A stretch of DNA of 15,742 bases from JAFLTL01 sp964389525 (lineage in GTDB: Bacteria > Bacteroidota > Bacteroidia > Bacteroidales > Muribaculaceae): positions 1-15,742 of the forward strand of contig CAYMEX010000032.1 in assembly GCA_964389525.1 (NCBI GenBank), written 5' to 3'. Within the stretch, counting starts at the first letter, position 1; each line of letters begins with the position of its first letter. Shown here piece after piece: positions 8,068-14,847 of the stretch. Below the pieces are notes generated by a model, which worked only from the letters and a program-made list of their open reading frames with translations, ran no database searches and was not told the DNA's origin. A program made the translations under genes and the position numbers.

Positions 8068-8098
8068 CGGGCGTCTTCACGCTATCTGAAGACGCCCG
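8068..8098 (-). terminator. Hairpin 3' of gyrB, probable terminator
   Basis: Plus-strand CGGGCGTCTTC (8068-8078) and GAAGACGCCCG (8088-8098) form a perfect 11-bp inverted repeat with a 9-base loop, beginning 20 bases after the gyrB stop. On the minus strand the hairpin is followed by an AT-rich stretch (ACGATATAATAG) but not a clean T-run, so it may act as a factor-assisted terminator or an mRNA 3' stabiliser. It separates gyrB from rnr. Confidence 0.6.
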
Positions 8099-8118
8099 CA
8101 CGCATAATAGACGTTCAA

Positions 8119-10047
8119 TCAAGCATCGATGTTCGCATAGTTAGCGTTCGACTCGATAAACTCGCGGCGCGGACCTACATCCTCACCCATAAGCATCGAG
8201 AAGATTCTGTCGGCCTCTGCCGCATCACTTATCTTGACCTGTTTGAGCAGACGCTGCGAAGGATCCATGGTTGTGTCACGCAGTTCTTCTGCGCTCATCT
8301 CACCCAGACCTTTGTAACGTTGCACCTTAACTCCGTCACCATACTTTGTGATGAACTGCTGCACCTGTGCGTCGTTCCAGCAATACTCCTCATTCTTGCC
8401 ACGCTTGCACTTGTAGAGAGGCGGAGTGGCGAGATAGAGATATCCCTGTTCGATAACCGGGCGCATCCTTCTGAAGAAGAACGTCATCAGGAGTGTGGCG
8501 ATATGGCTTCCGTCGACATCGGCATCAGTCATAATGATGATCTTATGATATGCGAGTTTCGACAGATTGGCCTCTTTCGGGTCTTCGGGCGTGCCGATTG
8601 TCACGCGCATCGCACGGAAAAGGTTGGTTATCTCCTCGTTGTCGAAGATTTTATGATCCATAGCCTTCTCCACATTCAGTATCTTACCGCGCAGAGGCAG
8701 AATAGCCTGGAACTGACGGTCGCGGCCCTGCTTGGCCGTTCCGCCTGCCGAGTCACCCTCGACGATAAACAGTTCGCAGTCCTCAGCCGTGCGCGACGAG
8801 CAGTCGGCAAGTTTGCCAGGCAGACCTCCGCCGCCAAGCGGAGACTTTCTCTGCACCTTGGCACGCGCATTGTATGCGGCATGTCGGGCCTGTGCGGCAA
8901 GTATCACCTTGTCGACAATAGTGCGTGCCTGCTTGGGATGCTCCTCAAGATATGTCTTGAGCGCATCGCTCACTGCCGTCTGGACCGCACCGATCACCTC
9001 AGAGTTGCCGAGCTTAGTCTTCGTCTGGCCCTCAAACTGAGGCTCCATGACCTTAACCGAGATGACAGCCGTAAGACCCTCTCTGAAGTCATCGCTTGCG
9101 ATCTCTACCTTTGCCTTTTCAAGCAGCCGGTTGTCATCGGCATATTTCTTCAGAGTCGATGTCAGGCCGCGACGGAAGCCGGTGAGATGCGTGCCGCCCT
9201 CTATCGTGTTGATATTGTTGACAAACGAATAGATATTCTCGTTGTAGGTGTTGTTGTAGGTCAGTGCGACTTCGACCGGTATCCCCTGACGCTCAGTATT
9301 CAGGTGGATCACATCGGCGATAAGCGACTCCTTGTTGCTGTCGATATACTCGACAAACTCGCTCAGGCCACGCGATGAGTAAAACACCTCACCGAAAGGA
9401 TTTCCATCGGCATCAGTGTTGCGTCGGTCGGTCAGAGTCAGCGTGATTCCGGCATTCAGATACGCGAGGTCACGAAGTCGGTTGGCAAGTGTGCCGTAAT
9501 CATACTCGGTGACTGTAAAGATCGATCCGTCGGGTTTAAACATGATCGACGTACCCGTGTCTGAGACCTCCCCGGTTTTCATAAGACCGGTCGTAGGCTT
9601 GCCGCAGCTGTACTCCTGCACATATGAGTGACCGCCGCGATGCACCTCCGCACGCAGATATGTCGAAAGTGCGTTCACACACGACACGCCCACTCCATGC
9701 AGGCCGCCCGACACTTTGTAGGAGCCTTTGTCAAACTTACCGCCGGCATGAAGTATCGTCAGCACGACCTCAAGTCCGCTCTTATGCTCCTTCTCATGCA
9801 TGTCCACGGGAATACCGCGGCCATTGTCGACAACCGTGATTGAATTATCCTCGTTTATAGTAACATCAATTCGGTCGGCGAATCCGGCAAGAGCCTCGTC
9901 GATAGAGTTGTCGACGACTTCATAAACCAGATGATGCAATCCCTTGGAGCTGATGTCTCCGATATACATGGCCGGACGCTTTCTGACTGCCTCCAACCCC
10001 TCCAGTACCTGGATATTACTGGCGCTATATTCTTCTTTTTCTACCAT
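8119..10047 (-). CDS. gyrB: DNA gyrase subunit B
   Basis: A 642-residue ATPase subunit of DNA gyrase, which pairs with GyrA to introduce negative supercoils. It has the GHKL ATPase domain with EVVDNSIDEALAG near 43-55 and VDNGRGIP at 73-80, the transducer domain, the TOPRIM domain (VEGDSAGG and the DADVDG metal site), PLRGKILNVEKA, and the usual GyrB C-terminus (RREFIESNA). The absence of the long insert found in E. coli GyrB is normal for this phylum. I chose the ATG at 10047. A TTG at 10071 would add eight residues (MNEQRKRF), but the ATG leaves the conserved region and a typical short N-terminus. gyrA is not in the window. A hairpin follows the stop. Confidence 0.96.
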   Translation of the reverse strand: MVEKEEYSASNIQVLEGLEAVRKRPAMYIGDISSKGLHHLVYEVVDNSIDEALAGFADRIDVTINEDNSITVVDNGRGIPVDMHEKEHKSGLEVVLTILHAGGKFDKGSYKVSGGLHGVGVSCVNALSTYLRAEVHRGGHSYVQEYSCGKPTTGLMKTGEVSDTGTSIMFKPDGSIFTVTEYDYGTLANRLRDLAYLNAGITLTLTDRRNTDADGNPFGEVFYSSRGLSEFVEYIDSNKESLIADVIHLNTERQGIPVEVALTYNNTYNENIYSFVNNINTIEGGTHLTGFRRGLTSTLKKYADDNRLLEKAKVEIASDDFREGLTAVISVKVMEPQFEGQTKTKLGNSEVIGAVQTAVSDALKTYLEEHPKQARTIVDKVILAAQARHAAYNARAKVQRKSPLGGGGLPGKLADCSSRTAEDCELFIVEGDSAGGTAKQGRDRQFQAILPLRGKILNVEKAMDHKIFDNEEITNLFRAMRVTIGTPEDPKEANLSKLAYHKIIIMTDADVDGSHIATLLMTFFFRRMRPVIEQGYLYLATPPLYKCKRGKNEEYCWNDAQVQQFITKYGDGVKVQRYKGLGEMSAEELRDTTMDPSQRLLKQVKISDAAEADRIFSMLMGEDVGPRREFIESNANYANIDA

Positions 10048-10079
10048 AAATCGTTTGCGTTGCTCATTCAATCAGTATA

Positions 10080-10097
10080 CTTGCCTTATATGGCAAG
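10080..10097 (-). other. Small stem-loop in the gyrB leader
   Basis: CTTGCC (10080-10085) and GGCAAG (10092-10097) form a perfect 6-bp stem with a 6-base AT loop, about 33 bases upstream of the chosen gyrB ATG and downstream of the predicted -7 element at 10115-10122. It would sit in the 5' UTR. Its role is unknown; it could also be a symmetric protein-binding site. Confidence 0.35.
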
Positions 10098-10114
10098 GCA
10101 TCGAAAAAGCTTCA

Positions 10115-10122
10115 CAAATTTA
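10115..10122 (-). promoter_or_regulatory. Probable -7 element of gyrB
   Basis: The minus strand reads TAAATTTG, matching TAnnTTTG, about 68 bases upstream of the gyrB ATG. No TTTG is found at the usual -33 distance. The 5' UTR would be about 60-65 nt and contain the stem-loop at 10080-10097. Confidence 0.4.
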
Positions 10123-10189
10123 ATAAAAAATCCGCAATTCCACAGCATTGGCCGACCTATTTTTCCGGCCCTTATATTATAGTGGATTT

Positions 10190-12271
10190 CTATTTGGATT
10201 TCAGCTCTTTAAGCTTAATTTCCATCTTCAGCACCTCATCCCTCAGACGAGCCGCCTCAATAAACTCCATTTTCTTTGCAGCCTCGACCATTTCAAGACG
10301 CATCCGTTCTATCGACTTTTCAAGTTCCGACGCGCTCATGTATGGGATCACAGGATCAGCCGCAATATCCACTTCAAGCGACATTTCGCGCTCATAAGGC
10401 GACATCTGCGACCTCTGAGCACCATCCTTGCGTCGGCCTCCGCCATGCGCCCCCTTGGAGCCCGCATCATCTTTACCGTCCACTCCGATGATCGGCACAC
10501 GCGACTTCACGATTGCATGCGGCGTTATACCGTGATCCTCGTTATATTTCAGCTGCAATGCCCTGCGGCGGTCGGTCTCGTCGATAGTCTGCTGCATCGA
10601 CTCCGTCACACGGTCGGCATACATGATCACCGTACCGTTAAGATTACGGGCCGCGCGTCCCACTATCTGGGTAAGAGACCTGTGAGAGCGTAAAAAGCCC
10701 TCTTTGTCGGCATCGAGTATAGCCACAAGCGACACCTCCGGCAGGTCCAGTCCTTCCCTGAGAAGATTCACTCCAATGAGCACATCGTAATTTCCGGCCC
10801 GCAGATCATCAAGTATGCGTATTCTGTCGAGAGTATCGACATCGCTGTGTATGTAGGCCGTTCGCATCTCCAGCTTGAGCATGTAGTCATTCAGCTCCTC
10901 GGCCATGCGCTTGGTAAGCGTCGTGACAAGCACACGCTCATCACGTTCCACACGCAGCTGTATCTCCTCCACAAGATCATCAACCTGATTTATCGACGGG
11001 CGCACCTCTATCACAGGATCAAGCAATCCGGTAGGACGTATGATCTGCTCGACCACGACCCCTTCACTCTTGTCAAGTTCATAATCGGCCGGCGTGGCAC
11101 TCACATAAAGCACCTGAGGCGTCAGATGCTCAAACTCTTCAAATTTCAACGGACGGTTGTCGAGTGCGGCAGGAAGCCTGAACCCGTATTCGACAAGATT
11201 CATCTTGCGTGAAAGGTCACCGCCATACATCGCCCGCAGTTGCGGCACAGTCACATGACTCTCGTCGATTATCGTCAGGAAGTCATCCGGAAAATAGTCA
11301 AGCAGGCAGAAAGGCCTCATGCCGGGCTGACGGCCGTCGAAATACCGGCTGTAATTCTCAATACCCGAGCAATAACCTATCTCCTTGATCATCTCCATGT
11401 CATAGTTGACACGTTCATATAGGCGCCGCCCCTCCAAATCTTTCCCCTCCCGATTGAAATGATCGATCTGATCCTCGAGATCGGTCGCGATCTCGGCAAG
11501 AGCCGTACCGATGCGCTCCTTGGTCGTCACAAAAATATTGGCGGGAAATATCTTGAACGAGTCATGTGATCCAAGCGTCGTGCCGTCGGTATTGTGTACC
11601 GTAGAGATCGATTCGATTTCATCGCCCCAGAACACGACCCTCACCGTTATTTCCTCATAGGCAAGGCGTATGTCAACCGTGTCGCCCTTTACCCTGAACG
11701 TTCCGCGCGAAGCCTCCACCTCGTCACGCGAATACAGCGACTCGGCGAGCTGACGCAGAAACTCGTTTCTGGTGATCTTGTCACCGACAGCGATGCGCAC
11801 CACATTGGCATTGAAATCCTCTGGATTGCCCATGCCGTAGATGCACGACACTGAGGAAACGACAATGACATCTCTGCGCCCCGACAGAAGAGCCGACGTG
11901 GTCGCAAGTCTCAGCTTGTCGATCTCGTCATTGATCATCAGATCCTTTTCGATATACTTGTCGACCGAAGGTATATATGCTTCCGGCTGATAGTAATCGT
12001 AGTAAGACACAAAATACTGCACGGAGTTATCAGGGAAAAAAGTCTTGAACTCCCCGTAAAGCTGTGCGGCAAGCGTCTTGTTATGGCTAAGGATCAAGGT
12101 AGGTTTATTCACCTCCTTGATCACATTTGCCATAGTAAAAGTTTTACCCGAACCCGTAACGCCGAGAAGCGTCTGGGCAGGCACACCAAGCCTTATTCCC
12201 CTGGCGATCTGTTCGATCGCCTGAGGCTGATCACCTGTAGGGCTATAAGCCGATGACAGTTTGAAATCCAA
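10190..12271 (-). CDS. uvrB: UvrABC excision nuclease subunit B
   Basis: A 693-residue damage-recognition helicase of nucleotide excision repair, loaded by UvrA and joined by UvrC. Visible features: Walker A GVTGSGKT at 37-44, the damage-probing beta-hairpin around YYDYYQPEAY at 90-99, the DEAD-like motif IDESH, helicase motif VI (QIVGRAARN), and a C-terminal UVR domain at about 648-690 that contacts UvrC. The start codon is TTG, directly preceded by an in-frame TAA, so no longer form exists. The next Met (residue 47) would lose Walker A, and the MDFKLSSAYSPTGDQP start matches the family. It follows the DUF5606-type gene by 38 bases and is probably co-transcribed with it. Confidence 0.97.
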   Translation of the reverse strand: MDFKLSSAYSPTGDQPQAIEQIARGIRLGVPAQTLLGVTGSGKTFTMANVIKEVNKPTLILSHNKTLAAQLYGEFKTFFPDNSVQYFVSYYDYYQPEAYIPSVDKYIEKDLMINDEIDKLRLATTSALLSGRRDVIVVSSVSCIYGMGNPEDFNANVVRIAVGDKITRNEFLRQLAESLYSRDEVEASRGTFRVKGDTVDIRLAYEEITVRVVFWGDEIESISTVHNTDGTTLGSHDSFKIFPANIFVTTKERIGTALAEIATDLEDQIDHFNREGKDLEGRRLYERVNYDMEMIKEIGYCSGIENYSRYFDGRQPGMRPFCLLDYFPDDFLTIIDESHVTVPQLRAMYGGDLSRKMNLVEYGFRLPAALDNRPLKFEEFEHLTPQVLYVSATPADYELDKSEGVVVEQIIRPTGLLDPVIEVRPSINQVDDLVEEIQLRVERDERVLVTTLTKRMAEELNDYMLKLEMRTAYIHSDVDTLDRIRILDDLRAGNYDVLIGVNLLREGLDLPEVSLVAILDADKEGFLRSHRSLTQIVGRAARNLNGTVIMYADRVTESMQQTIDETDRRRALQLKYNEDHGITPHAIVKSRVPIIGVDGKDDAGSKGAHGGGRRKDGAQRSQMSPYEREMSLEVDIAADPVIPYMSASELEKSIERMRLEMVEAAKKMEFIEAARLRDEVLKMEIKLKELKSK

Positions 12272-12309
12272 TTAAGACCCGGTTAGATTATTCTGCAATA
12301 TCTCGTTTT

Positions 12310-12765
12310 TTACTCAGCCGTTTTTTCGTCAGCTGCCTCAGCTGCTTCAGCGGCCTGATCCTCTGCGATCTCTTCGTCCTTAAACTTCTCGACACCGGCT
12401 GCGATCAGACAGTTGTACCATGCAAAAAGCTTCTTTATGTCAGAGTTCTTCACACGCTCGTCATCGTAATTGGGAAGTGCCTTGGCAAGCTCGTCACGCA
12501 ACGCGCCATCCTTCTCAAGAGCCTTTATGTCGATAGCCGCGCCATTCTCAGCCGACTTAAGATTCTCAAGCACGTCTGCAAGAGGAGTTTCTCCGCCATC
12601 CGATGTGTAGATTGCAATATCCCCAAGCGACATCACCTTCTCATGGTTGAATGCAGGAAAACGCTTACCGTCGGAAAGCGACTCCACAATCAGACTGTTT
12701 TTACCATGATTGACAAGACGATACAGACCCGGACGACCGGAAATAGCTAAGATTCTTTTAAGCAT
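12310..12765 (-). CDS. DUF5606-type conserved Bacteroidetes protein
   Basis: A 151-residue cytoplasmic protein without signal peptide or membrane segment. The N-terminal part starts MLKRILAISGRPGLYRLV, a wording I recognise from the DUF5606 family found widely in Bacteroidetes. The middle holds a helical domain with KKLFAWYNCLIAAGV near 120-134. The last 20 or so residues are low-complexity, rich in Ala and Glu and acidic. No catalytic motif is visible and the function is unknown. It is upstream of uvrB by 38 bases with its own promoter candidate, which suggests co-expression but does not prove a repair role. Family naming is from memory, so moderately sure. Confidence 0.8.
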   Translation of the reverse strand: MLKRILAISGRPGLYRLVNHGKNSLIVESLSDGKRFPAFNHEKVMSLGDIAIYTSDGGETPLADVLENLKSAENGAAIDIKALEKDGALRDELAKALPNYDDERVKNSDIKKLFAWYNCLIAAGVEKFKDEEIAEDQAAEAAEAADEKTAE

Positions 12766-12864
12766 GACCTATATACTCGTTTATTATAATTCGTTAGTTG
12801 CGACAGAGTCAGACCGAACGTCCGACACACAAGTCATAAACAACCGTATTTTTATTTTGACTTG

Positions 12865-12872
12865 CAAATTTA
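12865..12872 (-). promoter_or_regulatory. Probable -7 element of the DUF5606 - uvrB pair
   Basis: The minus strand reads TAAATTTG, matching TAnnTTTG, with a TTG 17 bases upstream (plus 12890-12892), slightly closer than usual. The leader to the ATG at 12765 would be about 95 nt. It is divergent to the -7 element at 12916-12923. Confidence 0.45.
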
Positions 12873-12915
12873 ACCATAATCAGCAAATACAACTCCCGCA
12901 TTATATGTTTTTTCT

Positions 12916-12923
12916 TAATTTTG
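12916..12923 (+). promoter_or_regulatory. -7 element immediately before the PASTA gene ATG
   Basis: TAATTTTG matches TAnnTTTG and ends only 4 bases before the ATG at 12928, so the transcript would begin at or within a base or two of the start codon. No TTTG is seen at the -33 distance. Either the mRNA is leaderless or the real promoter lies further upstream. Confidence 0.45.
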
Positions 12924-12927
12924 CAAT

Positions 12928-13554
12928 ATGGAAACGAAAAACGACAACACCAATAGATCAGCAAAACGCTGGAGTAATTTCCCCAAAGACTACCCGGTAA
13001 TCTGGAATATAATCCTTATCATCCTTTCGGCATTTGTGCTGATATGGATAATGCTTGCACTGCTCGACGTATGGACACTTCACGGCGATGAAGATGTCGT
13101 ACCCGACGTTAAAGGACTGAATTACAACCAGGCCGAAACAGTCCTGAAGAAATCAGGCATGACTGCCGAAATCACCGACTCGATATTCGAATCGGCGATA
13201 GCACCCGGCACCGTCGTTGACCAGAACCCCAAAAACAACTCCAAGGTAAAGCCCAGACGCACAGTCTATCTGACAATCGTGGCCTTCTCGCCTAAACTCG
13301 TTGCAGTACCCGAGTTTGTCAACGTATCGCTACGTCAGGGCATATCGATATTTGAAGGACTCGGACTGAGCAAAGTCGAGGTTGTGAAAGTACCCTCCGA
13401 GTACAAAGACCTTGTGCTCGGAGCACGCTATAACGGCCTCCCGCTCCAGAGCGGCATGAAGATCCCGACAACGGCGTCTGTCATAATTGAAGTAGGTGCC
13501 GGACTTGAAGAAGACAACGAAGCCGAGACAGACCCGACCGCCGATGATTTCTGA
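12928..13554 (+). CDS. Membrane-anchored two-PASTA-domain protein
   Basis: A 208-residue protein with a short basic cytoplasmic N-terminus, one membrane segment at about 24-47, and two extracytoplasmic PASTA domains (about 56-118 and 123-192). The first starts VVPDVKGL, the second VAVPEFV. An acidic tail follows. PASTA domains elsewhere bind peptidoglycan fragments or act as spacers in PBPs and Ser/Thr kinases; here there is no kinase or transpeptidase part, so it is a stand-alone periplasmic PASTA protein probably tied to the cell wall. The start must be this ATG, since the next Met (residue 42) is inside the membrane segment. Its stop overlaps the rluD start by 11 bases, indicating an operon. 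Confidence 0.9.
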   Translation: METKNDNTNRSAKRWSNFPKDYPVIWNIILIILSAFVLIWIMLALLDVWTLHGDEDVVPDVKGLNYNQAETVLKKSGMTAEITDSIFESAIAPGTVVDQNPKNNSKVKPRRTVYLTIVAFSPKLVAVPEFVNVSLRQGISIFEGLGLSKVEVVKVPSEYKDLVLGARYNGLPLQSGMKIPTTASVIIEVGAGLEEDNEAETDPTADDF

Positions 13555-14635
13555 TTTCACACCCGACCCATTGCATGAAAGCGATCTGTCGTGCGACATA
13601 GACGACCCTGATATCGCCGACAGCGAAGACGAAAACGCATCCGGCCTATACGAGCATTTTCGTTTTGTCGCCGACAAGGGACAGACACTCTTGCGTGTCG
13701 ACAAGTTTCTCGTCGAGCGTATGCCGAAAGCATCGTCACGCAATCGCATACAGCAGGCCGCCGACGCCGGCTGCATTCTCGTAAACGGGCGTCCTGTCAA
13801 AAGCAACTATCGCGTCAAGCCCTTTGATGTCGTCTCGATAGTCATGGATCGTCCGCGCTATGAAAATGAGATCATTGCCGAGGACATACCGCTTGAGATA
13901 GTTTACGAAGACGACACAGTGCTTGTCGTAAACAAGCCCGCCGGCATGGTCGTACATCCCGGACACGGCAACTATACCGGCACACTTGTCAACGCACTCG
14001 CATGGCATTTCCGCGACACCCCCGACTACGACGTCAACGATCCGCGCCTCGGCCTTGTACACCGCATCGACAAAGACACATCCGGCCTGCTCGTCGTGGC
14101 CAAAACACCCGATGCAAAGACCGATCTCGGACGTCAGTTCTTCAATAAAACGACACGCCGCGAATACACCGCCGTGTGCTGGGGAACTCCCGAGCCGCGG
14201 CAAGGCACCGTCATAGGCAATGTCGGGCGCGACATACGCGACCGCCTCAAAATGGCCGTGTACCCCGAAGGAAGCGACCAGGGCAAACACGCCGTCACAC
14301 ACTACAACGTCGAGCAACAGCTCACCTACGTTTCAGTTATCACATGCCGCCTCGAGACCGGACGCACACACCAGATACGTGTGCACATGACACATATCGG
14401 CCATCCACTTTTCGCCGATGCCCGATACGGTGGCGACAAAATACTGCGCGGCCTCGACACCTCGCGCTATAGGCAATACGTAGCCAATTGCATGGCCATA
14501 TGCCCGCGTCAGGCACTCCATGCACGCACACTCGGTTTCCGGCACCCCAAGACCGGCCAGGAAATGGATTTTTCCGCCCCACTCCCCGCCGACATGACCG
14601 CCCTGATCGAGAAGTGGCGCACATGCCCCTTCTGA
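13544..14635 (+). CDS. rluD: RluD-family 23S rRNA pseudouridine synthase
   Basis: A 363-residue RNA-modifying enzyme that isomerises uridines, most likely in 23S rRNA helix 69 by analogy with E. coli RluD. An acidic N-terminal extension (about 1-35) precedes an S4 RNA-binding domain at about 48-100 (RVDKFLVERMPKASSRNRIQ region). The catalytic domain carries NKPAGMVVHPGHG at 130-142 and LVHRIDKDTSGLL at 171-183, with catalytic Asp176. I chose the ATG at 13544, which overlaps the PASTA gene stop by 11 bases. A GTG at 13496 would add 16 residues inside the PASTA gene and is less likely. The exact target within the RluA/C/D family is inferred. A hairpin terminator follows. Confidence 0.93.
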   Translation: MISDFTPDPLHESDLSCDIDDPDIADSEDENASGLYEHFRFVADKGQTLLRVDKFLVERMPKASSRNRIQQAADAGCILVNGRPVKSNYRVKPFDVVSIVMDRPRYENEIIAEDIPLEIVYEDDTVLVVNKPAGMVVHPGHGNYTGTLVNALAWHFRDTPDYDVNDPRLGLVHRIDKDTSGLLVVAKTPDAKTDLGRQFFNKTTRREYTAVCWGTPEPRQGTVIGNVGRDIRDRLKMAVYPEGSDQGKHAVTHYNVEQQLTYVSVITCRLETGRTHQIRVHMTHIGHPLFADARYGGDKILRGLDTSRYRQYVANCMAICPRQALHARTLGFRHPKTGQEMDFSAPLPADMTALIEKWRTCPF

Positions 14636-14657
14636 AAAACTACAACATAAAACAAAT

Positions 14658-14697
14658 CGCGCAAGAGCTTAAAAAGAAAAGCATCCTGCGCGTTTTT
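14658..14697 (+). terminator. Rho-independent terminator of rluD, possibly bidirectional
   Basis: CGCGCA (14658-14663) pairs with TGCGCG (14687-14692), and an inner GCTT/AAGC pairing extends the stem. The right arm is followed at once by TTTTT (14693-14697). It lies 22 bases after the rluD stop. On the opposite strand it begins just after the 3' end of tRNA-Arg(CCG), and the bases beyond it there are T-rich (ATTTGTTTT), so it could stop both convergent transcripts. Confidence 0.75.
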
Positions 14698-14698
14698 G

Positions 14699-14770
14699 TA
14701 TCCCCGTGGGGAGTCGAACCCCAATCGTTGGAACCGGAATCCAATATTCTATCCATTGAACTACGGAGAC
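14699..14770 (-). tRNA. tRNA-Arg (anticodon CCG)
   Basis: The minus strand folds as a complete cloverleaf of 72 nt plus discriminator convention: acceptor GTCTCCG pairing with CGGGGAT (two G-U type pairs), discriminator A, anticodon stem TTGGA/TCCAA around loop TTCCGGT giving anticodon CCG, and T-stem TGGGG/CCCCA around TTCGACT. It reads CGG arginine codons. The 3' CCA is not encoded (sequence continues CAAAAA), so it is added by the CCA enzyme. A promoter lies 15 bases upstream. Confidence 0.95.
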
Positions 14771-14784
14771 TCATTTCACATCGA

Positions 14785-14816
14785 CAAAGATAGTGAATAC
14801 ACTCTTTCCCGACAAA
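14785..14816 (-). promoter_or_regulatory. Bacteroidetes-type promoter of tRNA-Arg(CCG)
   Basis: Minus-strand TTTG (plus 14813-14816), a 20-base spacer, then TATCTTTG (plus 14785-14792): a full consensus match and the same -7 box and spacing as the tRNA-Arg(ACG) promoter at 97-128. The leader would be about 10 nt. The -33 box lies only about 30 bases from the end of the IS30 transposase relic. Confidence 0.75.
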
Positions 14817-14847
14817 TAATTTTACACTCCGCCCCTCTCCTGCAGGT

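Noticed and set aside
8320..9378. A 352-codon open frame antisense to gyrB
   Set aside because: It lies fully inside gyrB, has no family signature, and is a product of codon bias in the real gene. Gyrase motifs on the other strand are complete.
10048..10071. TTG start extending gyrB by 8 residues
   Set aside because: The in-frame ATG at 10047 is a stronger codon and gives a normal GyrB N-terminus; the TTG cannot be fully excluded.
10150..10173. GGCCG/CGGCC inverted repeat after uvrB as a terminator
   Set aside because: Only a 5-bp stem with a long loop and no T-run on the minus strand; too weak to call.
13496..13543. GTG start extending rluD by 16 residues
   Set aside because: It lies inside the PASTA gene, gives a basic Pro-rich extension unlike family N-termini, and the ATG at 13544 gives a normal short operon overlap.
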